Origin: DATLGB01 sp038232275
Lineage (GTDB): Bacteria > Actinomycetota > Thermoleophilia > Solirubrobacterales > Solirubrobacteraceae
Assembly: GCA_038232275.1 (NCBI GenBank)
Contig: JBBSIC010000006.1
Coordinates: 22,788 to 86,787 of the forward strand
Length of the DNA stretch: 64,000 bases
Direction of reading: 5' to 3'
This document shows positions 24,704 through 32,710 of this stretch, in pieces. The translations under genes were made by a program, and so were the position numbers. Position 1 is the first letter of the stretch, and every line of letters begins with the position of its first letter. The notes beneath the pieces were generated by a model that saw only the letters and a program-made list of their open reading frames with translations, searched no databases and was not told the origin of the DNA.

Positions 24704-25780
24704 CTAGCGCCTGTGCCGGGCCAGGCGCAGGCCGCCCCGGCGCTCCCCGCCCTCCAAGGCCGCGAGGGCGGGCACCAGCTCGCTCGTCACCAGACCGCGC
24801 TGCCGGGTGACCTCGTCGACGATCTCGAAGGACCGGGCGATCCGGTCCGGAGCGTCGACGATCACCGTCACCACCGGCACGTGCCTGCGCAGTTGAACGA
24901 GTTTGTCCCCGTGCGGGGCGTGATCGCCATGAAACCCCCAGACCCCGCGCAGCGAGGTCGCCCCCGCCGCGCCCGACGCGCGCAGCCGGCGCATCAGCTC
25001 GATGTGCTGCGCACGCCCGCCGGCCATCGCCTGCTCGGAGCTGTACACCATGATCTTCTGCCACAGCGCGAGCCCGTGCTCGTCGCTGCCGGGCAGCACG
25101 GACGGCCGGGACATGAGCTCGCCGTCGCGCTTGCACAACTCGACCCGCTCGAGCGTGACCAAGGGCTTGCGGAGCAGTCCGCCGAGCTCTGAAAGGACGC
25201 AGGCGATCTCCTCGCCCGAGGCGATCGCGATGATCATCAGCGGCACGTCGGCGTTGCGCCCGAAGAAGGCGGCGCGCTCGCGATCCCCGTGGGCGGTGCC
25301 GTCCACGCCCAGGAGCACCGTTGCGCCCGCGATGCCGCGCCGGTGCAGCAGATCGCAGACCGCGACGTAGGCCGGCGTGCGGAACACCTGCTCTCGACGA
25401 CCGACGTAGACGGTGAGCTTCGTCGCGTGGTGTGCGTCCTCCGGCAGCGTGACCGGGGAGAGCTCGCCGGTGAGCATGCGCGCGCGCTCGAGCGTCACCA
25501 GCCCGTGCTGCTTGATCGCCGCGACGTCGTCGAGCAGCGCCTCGATGCGCTCGCGGGCATCCACCGCCACGGAGACCAGCGGCAGGTCCTCGGACAGCGT
25601 GAGCAGCCGATCCGTGCGGAGGTGGTGCTTGCGCCCGAACCCCTCCACGCCGCGCAGGAGCACGCTCGTCCGGACGCCGTGGCGACCGTACAGGTCCAGC
25701 AGCGCATCGGCGACGAAGGCGTCCTCGGTGCGGTGCCGCTCACCGCCGTAGGTCGTCAGCTTCAGGCAGTCCTCGTTCAC
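24704..25780 (-). CDS. Triple DUF190 protein
   Basis: 358 residues that consist of three tandem DUF190 domains (about 5-95, 118-215 and 242-335). Each repeats the pattern KLTxYxGxx..., a GxxGAT/SxLRGxxGF(G/H) loop, a (D/H)VPLxx strand and GLVTLE(R) at the end. DUF190 is a ferredoxin-like, PII-related domain often encoded beside crcB; normally a gene carries one copy. The GTG at 25780 overlaps the crcB stop (GTGA), a better start than the ATG at 25810. It is the last gene of a nine-gene run with the complex-I-like cluster and probably acts as a small-molecule sensor for the channels (inference). Confidence 0.85.
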   Translation of the reverse strand: MNEDCLKLTTYGGERHRTEDAFVADALLDLYGRHGVRTSVLLRGVEGFGRKHHLRTDRLLTLSEDLPLVSVAVDARERIEALLDDVAAIKQHGLVTLERARMLTGELSPVTLPEDAHHATKLTVYVGRREQVFRTPAYVAVCDLLHRRGIAGATVLLGVDGTAHGDRERAAFFGRNADVPLMIIAIASGEEIACVLSELGGLLRKPLVTLERVELCKRDGELMSRPSVLPGSDEHGLALWQKIMVYSSEQAMAGGRAQHIELMRRLRASGAAGATSLRGVWGFHGDHAPHGDKLVQLRRHVPVVTVIVDAPDRIARSFEIVDEVTRQRGLVTSELVPALAALEGGERRGGLRLARHRR

Positions 25781-26142
25781 AGCGACGCCCCCAGCCGTCG
25801 TCCGGCCCATGCGGCGGTGACGCCGAGGACGAGGCTGACGGCGAAGTTGAAAAACCCGAGGCGCAGCTGGCCGTCCTCTCCGAGGCGGTGGCTCTCGAGA
25901 ACCCAGGTGCTGAAGGTGGTGAACGCGCCGATCAGCCCGGTTCCGGCCACCCGGTAGGCGTCCTCGCTCAGCGCGGCGCCCACGAGCAGGCCGAGGATCA
26001 CCGAGCCCAGAAGGTTCACCACGAGCGTCCCGTAGGGAAAGTCGCGCCCGACGCGCCGGGCGACCGCGCCGTCGACCAGGAACCGGGCGACGGCCCCGAG
26101 GCCGCCGAGCAGGCCGACGCCCACGAGGACGAGCGCGTTCAC
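25777..26142 (-). CDS. crcB: Fluoride channel CrcB (first of pair)
   Basis: 121 residues, four membrane helices. Conserved features: GGLGAVARFLVDG, FPYGTLVVNLLGSVILG (pore Asn) and GLIGAFTTFSTWVLES (the TTFSTF-like Phe box and Na+ site). CrcB/Fluc is an inverted dimer that exports fluoride. Two different adjacent crcB genes, as here, usually encode a heterodimer. GTG start overlaps the stop of the other crcB; its own stop overlaps the DUF190 gene. Confidence 0.93.
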   Translation of the reverse strand: MNALVLVGVGLLGGLGAVARFLVDGAVARRVGRDFPYGTLVVNLLGSVILGLLVGAALSEDAYRVAGTGLIGAFTTFSTWVLESHRLGEDGQLRLGFFNFAVSLVLGVTAAWAGRRLGASL

Positions 26143-26534
26143 GCCGTCACCCGTCCGCGCCGCAGCACGTTGGTCGCCACCGACACCGCAAGAAAGCCGA
26201 CCCCGACGCTCCCCGCCGCGTAGCCCAGGGCCAGCGGCACGTGGCCGCCGTCGAGCATGCGCAGGAGCTCCACCTGCATCGTCGAGAAGGTGGTGAGGGC
26301 GCCGCAGAACCCGGTACCCAGCAGCGGCCGGCGATAGGTCGACAGCGGCAGGCGCTCCTGCAGCCGCGTCGTGAAGTAGGCGAGCGCAAACGCGCCGGCG
26401 ATGTTCGCGACGAAGGTCGACCACGGCCACTGCCCGGCGTCAGCGGGCAGCAGCTCAGCGAGCGCCAGGCGAGCGACCGCCCCGGCGAAGCCGCCCGCGA
26501 AGATCGCCGCGAGCTCGCGGCGGTCACCCAGCAT
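26139..26534 (-). CDS. crcB: Fluoride channel CrcB (second of pair)
   Basis: 131 residues, four helices. FAGGFAGAVARLALAE, WPWSTFVANIAGAFALAYF (pore Asn) and GTGFCGALTTFSTMQVELL are the CrcB signature elements. It differs enough from its neighbour for the pair to form the heteromeric channel. It follows the universal stress protein gene by 26 bases and overlaps the next crcB by 4 bases. Confidence 0.93.
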   Translation of the reverse strand: MLGDRRELAAIFAGGFAGAVARLALAELLPADAGQWPWSTFVANIAGAFALAYFTTRLQERLPLSTYRRPLLGTGFCGALTTFSTMQVELLRMLDGGHVPLALGYAAGSVGVGFLAVSVATNVLRRGRVTA

Positions 26535-26560
26535 CCAGGCGGCTCGCTTCGATGCTCATG

Positions 26561-26995
26561 TCAGCGCTCCGGCTCGCCGACCACGAGAACCGGGACCGTC
26601 GCGGCCGCGATGAGCCTGGGAGCGACCCCCTGGAGCAGGAGTCTCCCTGCACGTCCTGATCGGTGGTGCCCCGCGACGATGAGATCGAACCCGTGCTCAT
26701 GGCAGTACTCGAGCAGTGCCGCGGCGGGATCCGCACCCTCGATGATCTGGTGCTCGACCTCCACGCCCGCCCGCTCGGCCCGATCGCGGACCGCCTCGAA
26801 CGTCTCGGTCAGATGGCGGCGCGCGCCGTCGGCGGACTCCGCGCGGTCTGACGCCGTCTCCGCGTGGGCGGGCGAGTAGGCGATCGACACGGCGACCAGC
26901 TCCACGTCGTAGCGACGGCCGAGATCGATGGCCAGGTCAAAGGCCCGGAGGGCGACGGCCGAGCCGTCCCAGGCGATCAGGATCCGCTGGAACAT
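26561..26995 (-). CDS. Universal stress protein (UspA family)
   Basis: 144 residues, single Usp domain. FQRILIAWDGSAVALRAFDLA opens the fold and the ATP-binding GHHRSGRAGRLLLQGVAPRLI (G2xG9x(S/T)-like) lies near the C-terminus, followed by PVLVVGE. The ATP-binding motif suggests the nucleotide-binding class. Its ATG overlaps the stop of the HyfB-like gene by one base, so it is translated with the membrane complex and may regulate it or the fluoride channels that follow. Confidence 0.92.
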   Translation of the reverse strand: MFQRILIAWDGSAVALRAFDLAIDLGRRYDVELVAVSIAYSPAHAETASDRAESADGARRHLTETFEAVRDRAERAGVEVEHQIIEGADPAAALLEYCHEHGFDLIVAGHHRSGRAGRLLLQGVAPRLIAAATVPVLVVGEPER

Positions 26996-28965
26996 CAGTG
27001 CAGGATGGGGACGAGGGCGAGCACGACGACCAATACCGCGAGCATGTAGAGCAGGTAGTCCCCGAGCCGGCCGGACTGCAGCCGGCGGACTCGGGAGGCG
27101 GCGGCGAGCGCGAGGCGGGACGCCGGGCGGTACAGGAACGCGTCGACGGCGAGGACGACGCGGGTCTCCAGAAGGAGCCTCTCGCCCGCCGCGTCCTCCG
27201 GATCGGCCCGCACCCCGGTCCGGAAGCCGAGCGGCCCCCGCAGCACGACGCGGATCGGATTCGAGTACGACGACGGGCGGTATTGGACGGCGGCGAGGTC
27301 GGCGCCTGAGCCGGTCACCCAGACCGGTTCGCGGCGGACGCCCGGGCGCATCGCCGCCCGGACGAAGATCAGCGCCGCGACCGCGTAGGCGGGCAGCACG
27401 ATGCTCAGCCAGGTGGGCGCGAGCACCGAGAAGTCCTTGAACACCGGCCCGAGAACGAGCGGATGGCTGATCGCCGCGCCGGCAGGGTCGAACCCGAGCG
27501 GCCCGCGCAGGCCCGATCCCAGGAGGTGCACCTCCCACGGCGCCACGGTCCCGAGCAGGAGCACGACGATCCCGAGGCCCACCACCGAGGCGGCGCTCGC
27601 CGACGCCTCGCGCAGTCCGGCCACCGCGCTGCGGGCCTGTCCGAGGACGGCGAAGCCGAGCAGCTTCGCGAACGCCAGCAGGCCGAGGCCGGCCGTGAGC
27701 GCGAGCGCTGCGGCGGCCAGCGCGCACAGCAGTTGCGCGAGCCGACCCGGCAGGCGGAACCCCTGCAGCAGCGCCTCGAAGGTGAACCACTCGCTCACGA
27801 ATCCCCCCAGCGGCGGGATGGCCGCGAGGGTCAGCGCCGCGAGGCACAGCGCCGCCGAGGTCGGCCTGAGCCGGTTGCCCAGCCCGCCCAGCGGGTCCAT
27901 GGCGCGATGGCCGGTGGCCTGCTCGACCCGGTCCACGGCGATGAGCGCGAGCGTCTTGGCGCACCCGTGCGCGACCAGGTGCAGCGTCGCGGCCAGCAGG
28001 CCCGCGGCCGCGAGCGCCCGATTGCCGGCGGCCTGCCCGAGCAGCGCCACAGCGAAGCCCATCAGGGCGATGCCGGTGTGCTCGACGGTGGAGAAGCCCA
28101 AAAAGCGTCGAAGGTCGTCCTGGGTGAGCGCGTAGGTGATCCCACCCAGCGCCGTGACCGCGGCGGCGACCAGCAGGGCGTCACCCCACCAGGGCCGGGC
28201 GGGGCCGAGGACGTCGAACACGAAGCGCCACAGGCCATAAAAGCCCGCGGCCAGCGCGACGGAGAGCGTCGCGCCGCCGGCCCGCGGCGCCGCGCCGTAG
28301 CCCGCCGGCAGCGCCCCCTGCAGCGGGAGCACGCCGACCTTCGTCGCGAACGCCACCACGAACAGCGCGAAGAGCGCGTCGCGTGTCCCGGCCGGCAGGC
28401 TTCCGGCCTCCCGAGCCCAGTCGCCGATCGAGAAGCTGCCGGTCTTGGCGTGCAGCAGCGCGAAGGCGGCCAGCAGCGCGGCGCCGCCGATCTTCGTCAG
28501 CCCGGCGGTGAGATAGCCAGCGACCAGCGCCCCCGGCCGCCCGCCGTCGGCGCTGGCCAGCAGGTAGATGCAGACGGCGAGCGCCTCCCAGGCGAGAAAG
28601 AACTCAAAGGCGTTGTCGGCGCCGATCGCAACGGCGACGAACAGCAGCAGGGTCGCGTGCAGGCTGGTCAGCCAGCGGCCCGCCGGCAGCTCGAGGTAGG
28701 CGAGCGACGCCGCGGCGCCGGTGACGCCCGTCAGCGCGAGGAAGATGCCGCCGAGCCCGTCGGCGCGCAACGCGCTCGTGCCGAAGCCCAGCCACGAGCC
28801 GAGATCCAGCACGGGATGGAACGCGCCGAGCGCGGCTGCGACGCCGGCGACCGCGAGCCCGGCGCAACCCGTGGCCGCCAGGGCCGCCCCCAGGCGGGCC
28901 CAGCGCAGCGCGCACAGCGCCGCCGCCGCCAGCGCCCCCATGGCGGCGGCGAACAGCACCGTCAT
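26995..28965 (-). CDS. HyfB/NuoL-like proton-translocating membrane subunit
   Basis: 656 residues with about 14-16 membrane segments, of the antiporter-like Nuo L/M/N and HyfB family. Key ionisable residues are present: Glu in FFLAWEALAVCIYLL, Lys in LTAGLTKIGGAAL and FATKVGVLPLQ, and Lys in HGCAKTLALIAVDR. The usual PLHxWLPxAHxxAP loop is altered here to PLQGALPAGYGAAP, losing the Trp and His. A C-terminal 150-residue extension ends in a terminal helix (LLYMLAVLVVVLALVPIL), as in NuoL/HyfB lateral helices. The ATG overlaps the stop of the small-subunit gene. Confidence 0.88.
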   Translation of the reverse strand: MTVLFAAAMGALAAAALCALRWARLGAALAATGCAGLAVAGVAAALGAFHPVLDLGSWLGFGTSALRADGLGGIFLALTGVTGAAASLAYLELPAGRWLTSLHATLLLFVAVAIGADNAFEFFLAWEALAVCIYLLASADGGRPGALVAGYLTAGLTKIGGAALLAAFALLHAKTGSFSIGDWAREAGSLPAGTRDALFALFVVAFATKVGVLPLQGALPAGYGAAPRAGGATLSVALAAGFYGLWRFVFDVLGPARPWWGDALLVAAAVTALGGITYALTQDDLRRFLGFSTVEHTGIALMGFAVALLGQAAGNRALAAAGLLAATLHLVAHGCAKTLALIAVDRVEQATGHRAMDPLGGLGNRLRPTSAALCLAALTLAAIPPLGGFVSEWFTFEALLQGFRLPGRLAQLLCALAAAALALTAGLGLLAFAKLLGFAVLGQARSAVAGLREASASAASVVGLGIVVLLLGTVAPWEVHLLGSGLRGPLGFDPAGAAISHPLVLGPVFKDFSVLAPTWLSIVLPAYAVAALIFVRAAMRPGVRREPVWVTGSGADLAAVQYRPSSYSNPIRVVLRGPLGFRTGVRADPEDAAGERLLLETRVVLAVDAFLYRPASRLALAAASRVRRLQSGRLGDYLLYMLAVLVVVLALVPILH

Positions 28966-29732
28966 GCCGCGTCCTCCGCGAGGACGCCGACGGCGAGCAG
29001 CAGGCCGTGCAGGATGGCGATGGGCGCCGGGGGCGAGCCGGGCACGTAGACGTCCACCGGCAGGAGCGCGTCGACGCCGCCGAGCGTGTGCGGCCCGCCG
29101 CCGGCCAGCCCGCCCGAGCAGGCGTCGGTCCCCACGGCCACGACCGCCTTGGGCTCGGGCATGACGCGCCAGGCCCGTTCCAGCGGTGCGCGCATGGGCT
29201 CCGTCACGCCGCCGGTGACGAGCAGCACGTCGGCGTGCCGGGGCGACGGCGTGAAGAACAGCCCGAGGCGCTGGACGTCGTAGTACGGGTTGAAAAGCGC
29301 CTGGATCTCCCACTCCTCCGCGCCGTCGGAGCCGGCGTCGACGTGGCGGATGTGCACGCTGCGCCGCAGCGCTCGCACGCGCTCGGCCAGCGACCGGCGC
29401 AGCGGCTCGACGTCGTCCCCGGCCGCCCCGGACACGAGGGCGGAGCGGCGCCGGGAGGCCGTCTCGTAGCGCGCCGCGAAGGCGAAGCGCTCCGGCTCCA
29501 CCCGCACGCAGGCGCCGCACAGGATGCAGCGGCCCCGGTCGAGCCGGACCCGGGCATCGGCGTCCACGGCGATGGCGCCGGTCGGGCACACGGTCTCCAG
29601 GAGACGATCGGCGCCGGTCGCATCGAGCACCTCGACCCGGCCCTGGAAGCCGGCCGGCGCCAGCTCCGGGCGCGCCGGATAGCCGGTCGTCACGCGGCCG
29701 CCGCGGAGTCCCCGGACGAGCCACCCGAGCAT
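28962..29732 (-). CDS. Ferredoxin-HyfI (NuoB-like) fusion lacking the N2 cluster ligands
   Basis: 256 residues. Residues 30-95 are a degenerate ferredoxin: Cys49 (CPTGAI) plus Cys69, Cys72 and Cys75 (CILCGAC) can hold just one [4Fe-4S]. Residues 125-256 follow HyfI/NuoB closely (DAGS...NPYYDVQRLG, SPRHADVLLVTG, PVDVYVPG.PP), but the four ligands of the proximal cluster are replaced: the CxxC pair by Asp136 and Glu139, the GDC Cys by Asp203 and the PGCPP Cys by Ser233. Only Cys205 remains nearby. The electron path of hydrogenases and complex I is thus broken. ATG overlaps the large-subunit stop. Confidence 0.85.
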   Translation of the reverse strand: MLGWLVRGLRGGRVTTGYPARPELAPAGFQGRVEVLDATGADRLLETVCPTGAIAVDADARVRLDRGRCILCGACVRVEPERFAFAARYETASRRRSALVSGAAGDDVEPLRRSLAERVRALRRSVHIRHVDAGSDGAEEWEIQALFNPYYDVQRLGLFFTPSPRHADVLLVTGGVTEPMRAPLERAWRVMPEPKAVVAVGTDACSGGLAGGGPHTLGGVDALLPVDVYVPGSPPAPIAILHGLLLAVGVLAEDAA

Positions 29733-31240
29733 CAGCCGTCCGCTCCCGCGGGCGTGAGGCCGAAGCTGTGCTCGATGAACGCGAAGTCGGTGAGGACGTC
29801 CTTGGGGAACGCGTGGTCGAAGAGCGCCCAGTTGCGCAGCGATGGATCCGCGAGATGCACGTTGCCCACGACGCCATCCTCGAGCTCCACCCACACGACC
29901 AGCTCCCCCTGCGGCGCCTCGGCCCAGCCGAACGCCGCCCCCGTACCCCGCGGCGGCAGCTCGACCGCCAGCTCGCCGTCGCGCCGGCGCAGGTGGTCGA
30001 TGGCCTGGCGCAGGATGCGCAGCGACTCCGACATCTCCCCGAAGCGCACCTCGATCCGCGCCATCGCGTCGCCGGCGCTCGCGGTCATGACCTCCAGGCC
30101 CAGGCGCCGGTAGTCCCCGTAGGGGCGCTCGTGGCGGGCGTCGGTGGAAAGGCCCGAGCCGCGGGCCAGCGGCCCGACGGCGCCGTACTCCTCCACGAGC
30201 GCGCGCTCCAGGTGGCCGGCGCCGATCAGCCTGTCGGTCATCGACGCCGTGCCCAAAAACAGCCGGCGGTCGCGCCGCAGCTCGCGCTCGAAGGAGTCCA
30301 CCGCCCGCAGGAGCGCGCCGAGGTCCACGCCGCCGTCGCGCCGGACGCCGCCCGGGACGACCATGCCGCGCCCGAACCGGCTGCCCGTCAGCGCCGCCTG
30401 GAGGCGCAGCACGTTCTCCTTGAGAATCTGAAAGCGCGCCTGGCCGACGAACAGCGCGGTCGTCTCGGCCTCCTTCGCGACGACGTCGAGGTGGTTGGCG
30501 AGTCGCTCCACCTCGGCGACGACCGCACGCCAGCGCTGTGCGCGGGCGGGCGGCTCCACTCCGAGCGCCCGCTCGACGGCCTGCGAGAACGCGGTCGCGT
30601 AGGCGACGCCGGCGATGCCGGCGACGCGCTCGGCGACATGCACGGCCTGGTCGGGCACCAGCCCCAGGAAGCGGTCCGCCATCCCGCGATGCTTGAAGAA
30701 CGGCCGGGTCTGGAGCCGGGGGACGTCCTCGCCGCCGGTCTCGATCAAGAACTGGATCGCCTCGAAGACACCCGAGCGGATCGGTCCGTACGGGATGGCG
30801 AAGACATCCGGCCCCCGCACGCGCCCATCGACGCGGTCCGGATCCGGGGCGGTGAGCGGCGGGCGGCTGACGTCCAGGTCGGTCGGGACCACGCCGCGGT
30901 GCTCCGCGAGGGCGCGCTCCGGCCAGCGGGCGGCCGGCCACCACGCGCCCAGCGAACCGTGCAGTGCGACCGAGTCCTCCGGGGCGGGAGCCCGCACCAC
31001 GACGAGGTGCCCGCGCAGCGCGAACACGGCGATCACCCACCGCTCCGGCCGCCTGGCCGCAAAGATGGTGACGAAACGGGCACCGGCCGCGTGGAGGATC
31101 CGGGCGCCGGCGCTGAAGGCGCTGCCGGCGATCATCAGCCGCACTTCGCCGCGGGGGGCGGGCTCGAGCACGCCGGGGAACTCAGGCGGAAGCCAGTCGG
31201 GGCGGTCGCGGGACAGGTTCGGGGCGGGCTCGGTCGTCAT
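29732..31240 (-). CDS. HyfG-like (NuoC-NuoD) large subunit without the NiFe site
   Basis: 502 residues. Residues about 30-125 are NuoC-like and 145-490 NuoD/hydrogenase large-subunit-like (PYGPIRSGVFEAIQFLIETGGEDV, FFKHRGMAD, NHLDVVAKEAE, MARIEVRFGEMSESLRILRQ, GTGAAFGWAEAPQGE). In group 4 NiFe hydrogenases the first metal motif is RVCGICG; here it is RVAGIAG (205-211), and the C-terminal DPCxxC is absent, the protein ending in EHSFGLTPAGADG. It therefore cannot bind NiFe and resembles the Ehr (hydrogenase-related) class. ATG overlaps the stop of the HyfF-like gene. Confidence 0.88.
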   Translation of the reverse strand: MTTEPAPNLSRDRPDWLPPEFPGVLEPAPRGEVRLMIAGSAFSAGARILHAAGARFVTIFAARRPERWVIAVFALRGHLVVVRAPAPEDSVALHGSLGAWWPAARWPERALAEHRGVVPTDLDVSRPPLTAPDPDRVDGRVRGPDVFAIPYGPIRSGVFEAIQFLIETGGEDVPRLQTRPFFKHRGMADRFLGLVPDQAVHVAERVAGIAGVAYATAFSQAVERALGVEPPARAQRWRAVVAEVERLANHLDVVAKEAETTALFVGQARFQILKENVLRLQAALTGSRFGRGMVVPGGVRRDGGVDLGALLRAVDSFERELRRDRRLFLGTASMTDRLIGAGHLERALVEEYGAVGPLARGSGLSTDARHERPYGDYRRLGLEVMTASAGDAMARIEVRFGEMSESLRILRQAIDHLRRRDGELAVELPPRGTGAAFGWAEAPQGELVVWVELEDGVVGNVHLADPSLRNWALFDHAFPKDVLTDFAFIEHSFGLTPAGADG

Positions 31241-32706
31241 GGCATGGGGGCGTGCAGCCGATGGGTGGCGTCGGCGAGCAGCTGCTCGAGTCCACCGGGG
31301 AGGTGCAGGCCGAGGGCGACGACGACGAGCAGGCACCCCGCCATGCCGGCGACCATCCACCAGCTCGTCTCTCCGCGCTCGGTGGAGCCGTCCTCGGCGC
31401 TGAGCACCATGCGGCCGGCGTGCCAGACGACGCCGAAGAAGGCCAGGTTGACGAAGACGATCAACAGGGCCGCGCCGACGTAGTCGCGGCTGGCGAAGCC
31501 GCCGGAGACGATCTGGAACTCGCTGCGGAACACCCCGGACAGCGGGAGGCCCGACAGGGCGAGCGCCGCGGCGAGGAACATCGGCCCGCTGAACGGCGCC
31601 ACCGTCGCCGCGCCGGTCACCCCGTCGACCTCCTTGGTGTCGTAGCGCCGCAGCAGCGATCCGGCCCCCAGGAACGCGAGGCCCTTCGCGGAGGCATGCG
31701 TGATCACGTGCAGCAGCGCCCCGCCGACGGCGAGGGGCGCGCCGAAGCCGACGCCGAGGGCGACGATCGCCATGTGCTCGATCGACGAATACGCGAGCAG
31801 CCGCTTGAAGTTGCTCTGGCGCAGGACGAACAGGCTCGCGGCGACCAGGGAGACGACGCCGAACACGATCAGCACGTGCTCGGCGAACGCGCGGTTGCCG
31901 GTGATCACCGCCACCTGAAAGAAGCGCAGGATCGCGTACAGGGCGGCGGCCAGAAGCGACCCCGACAGCAAGGCGGACACCGGAGCCGGCGCCTCGCTGT
32001 GGGCGTCGGGCAGCCACGTGTGCAGGGGGACGAAGCCCACCTTGGTGCCGAAGCCGACGATCGCCAGGACGAACGCCAGCCGCACGGTGTCGTCCGACAA
32101 GCCGCCCGCGGCGGCGAACAGGCGCTCGAAGCGGGGCACGTAGGCGGCGCCCAGCGCCGTGGTTCCGGTGGCGTACAGGAACACGACGGCCAGCAGGGCG
32201 ATCCCCAGCCCGCAGGACGCGATCAGCACGTACTTCCACGAGGCTTCGAGCGCTCCGTCCGTGCGATCGATCGCGACCATCAGCGCGGAGATGATCGTCG
32301 TCAGCTCGACCGCGACCCACAACGTCCCGAAGTCCGCGGCGATCGGCACGAGCACCATGCTCCAGGCGAACAGGTTGAACAGGCCGCAGTACTGCCGGGC
32401 GTAGCCGCGGAACCCGTGCTCGGCCTCGTGGCCGGCGAAGTAGCCGATCGAGAACGCGGCGGTCGCCGCATAGAGGAGGCCCGTCGCGATCAGGAAGACG
32501 GCGCCCAGCGAGTCCAGGCGCATCCAGCCGTGGGCCGCGTGCAGCGTGCGCCCGCCGTCGACGGCGAGCGCGAGCACGAGCGCCAGCGCCAGCGTGATCA
32601 GCGCGCACGCCAGGGTCACGGCGCGCCCGACCCGCCACCCGCTCACGGCCGACACGGCGGCCGCGGCGACCGGCACGGCGACAACGGCGATCAGCGCCCA
32701 GTCCAC
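31237..32706 (-). CDS. HyfF-like proton-translocating membrane subunit
   Basis: 489 residues, about 13-14 membrane segments, antiporter-like. The proton-path residues are all in place: Glu in LWVAVELTTIISALMV, Lys in GFGTKVGFVPLHTWLPDAHSEAP with the standard HTWLPDAH loop, the HASAKGLAFL Lys and the GLPLSGVFRSEF segment. This is the best-conserved subunit of the cluster and closest to HyfF. The GTG start at 32706 lies 4 bases after the HyfC-HyfE stop. Confidence 0.92.
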   Translation of the reverse strand: MDWALIAVVAVPVAAAAVSAVSGWRVGRAVTLACALITLALALVLALAVDGGRTLHAAHGWMRLDSLGAVFLIATGLLYAATAAFSIGYFAGHEAEHGFRGYARQYCGLFNLFAWSMVLVPIAADFGTLWVAVELTTIISALMVAIDRTDGALEASWKYVLIASCGLGIALLAVVFLYATGTTALGAAYVPRFERLFAAAGGLSDDTVRLAFVLAIVGFGTKVGFVPLHTWLPDAHSEAPAPVSALLSGSLLAAALYAILRFFQVAVITGNRAFAEHVLIVFGVVSLVAASLFVLRQSNFKRLLAYSSIEHMAIVALGVGFGAPLAVGGALLHVITHASAKGLAFLGAGSLLRRYDTKEVDGVTGAATVAPFSGPMFLAAALALSGLPLSGVFRSEFQIVSGGFASRDYVGAALLIVFVNLAFFGVVWHAGRMVLSAEDGSTERGETSWWMVAGMAGCLLVVVALGLHLPGGLEQLLADATHRLHAPMP

Positions 32707-32710
32707 TGCC

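Noticed and set aside
26995..31240. Long overlapping frames on both strands suggesting very large proteins across the Hyf-like cluster
   Set aside because: The real subunits are each bounded by ATGA overlaps and show family motifs; the longer frames only join them to out-of-frame Arg-rich sequence.
29732..31240. Calling the large subunit a NiFe hydrogenase
   Set aside because: Both metal-binding motifs are absent (RVAGIAG, no DPCxxC), so hydrogenase activity is not supportable.
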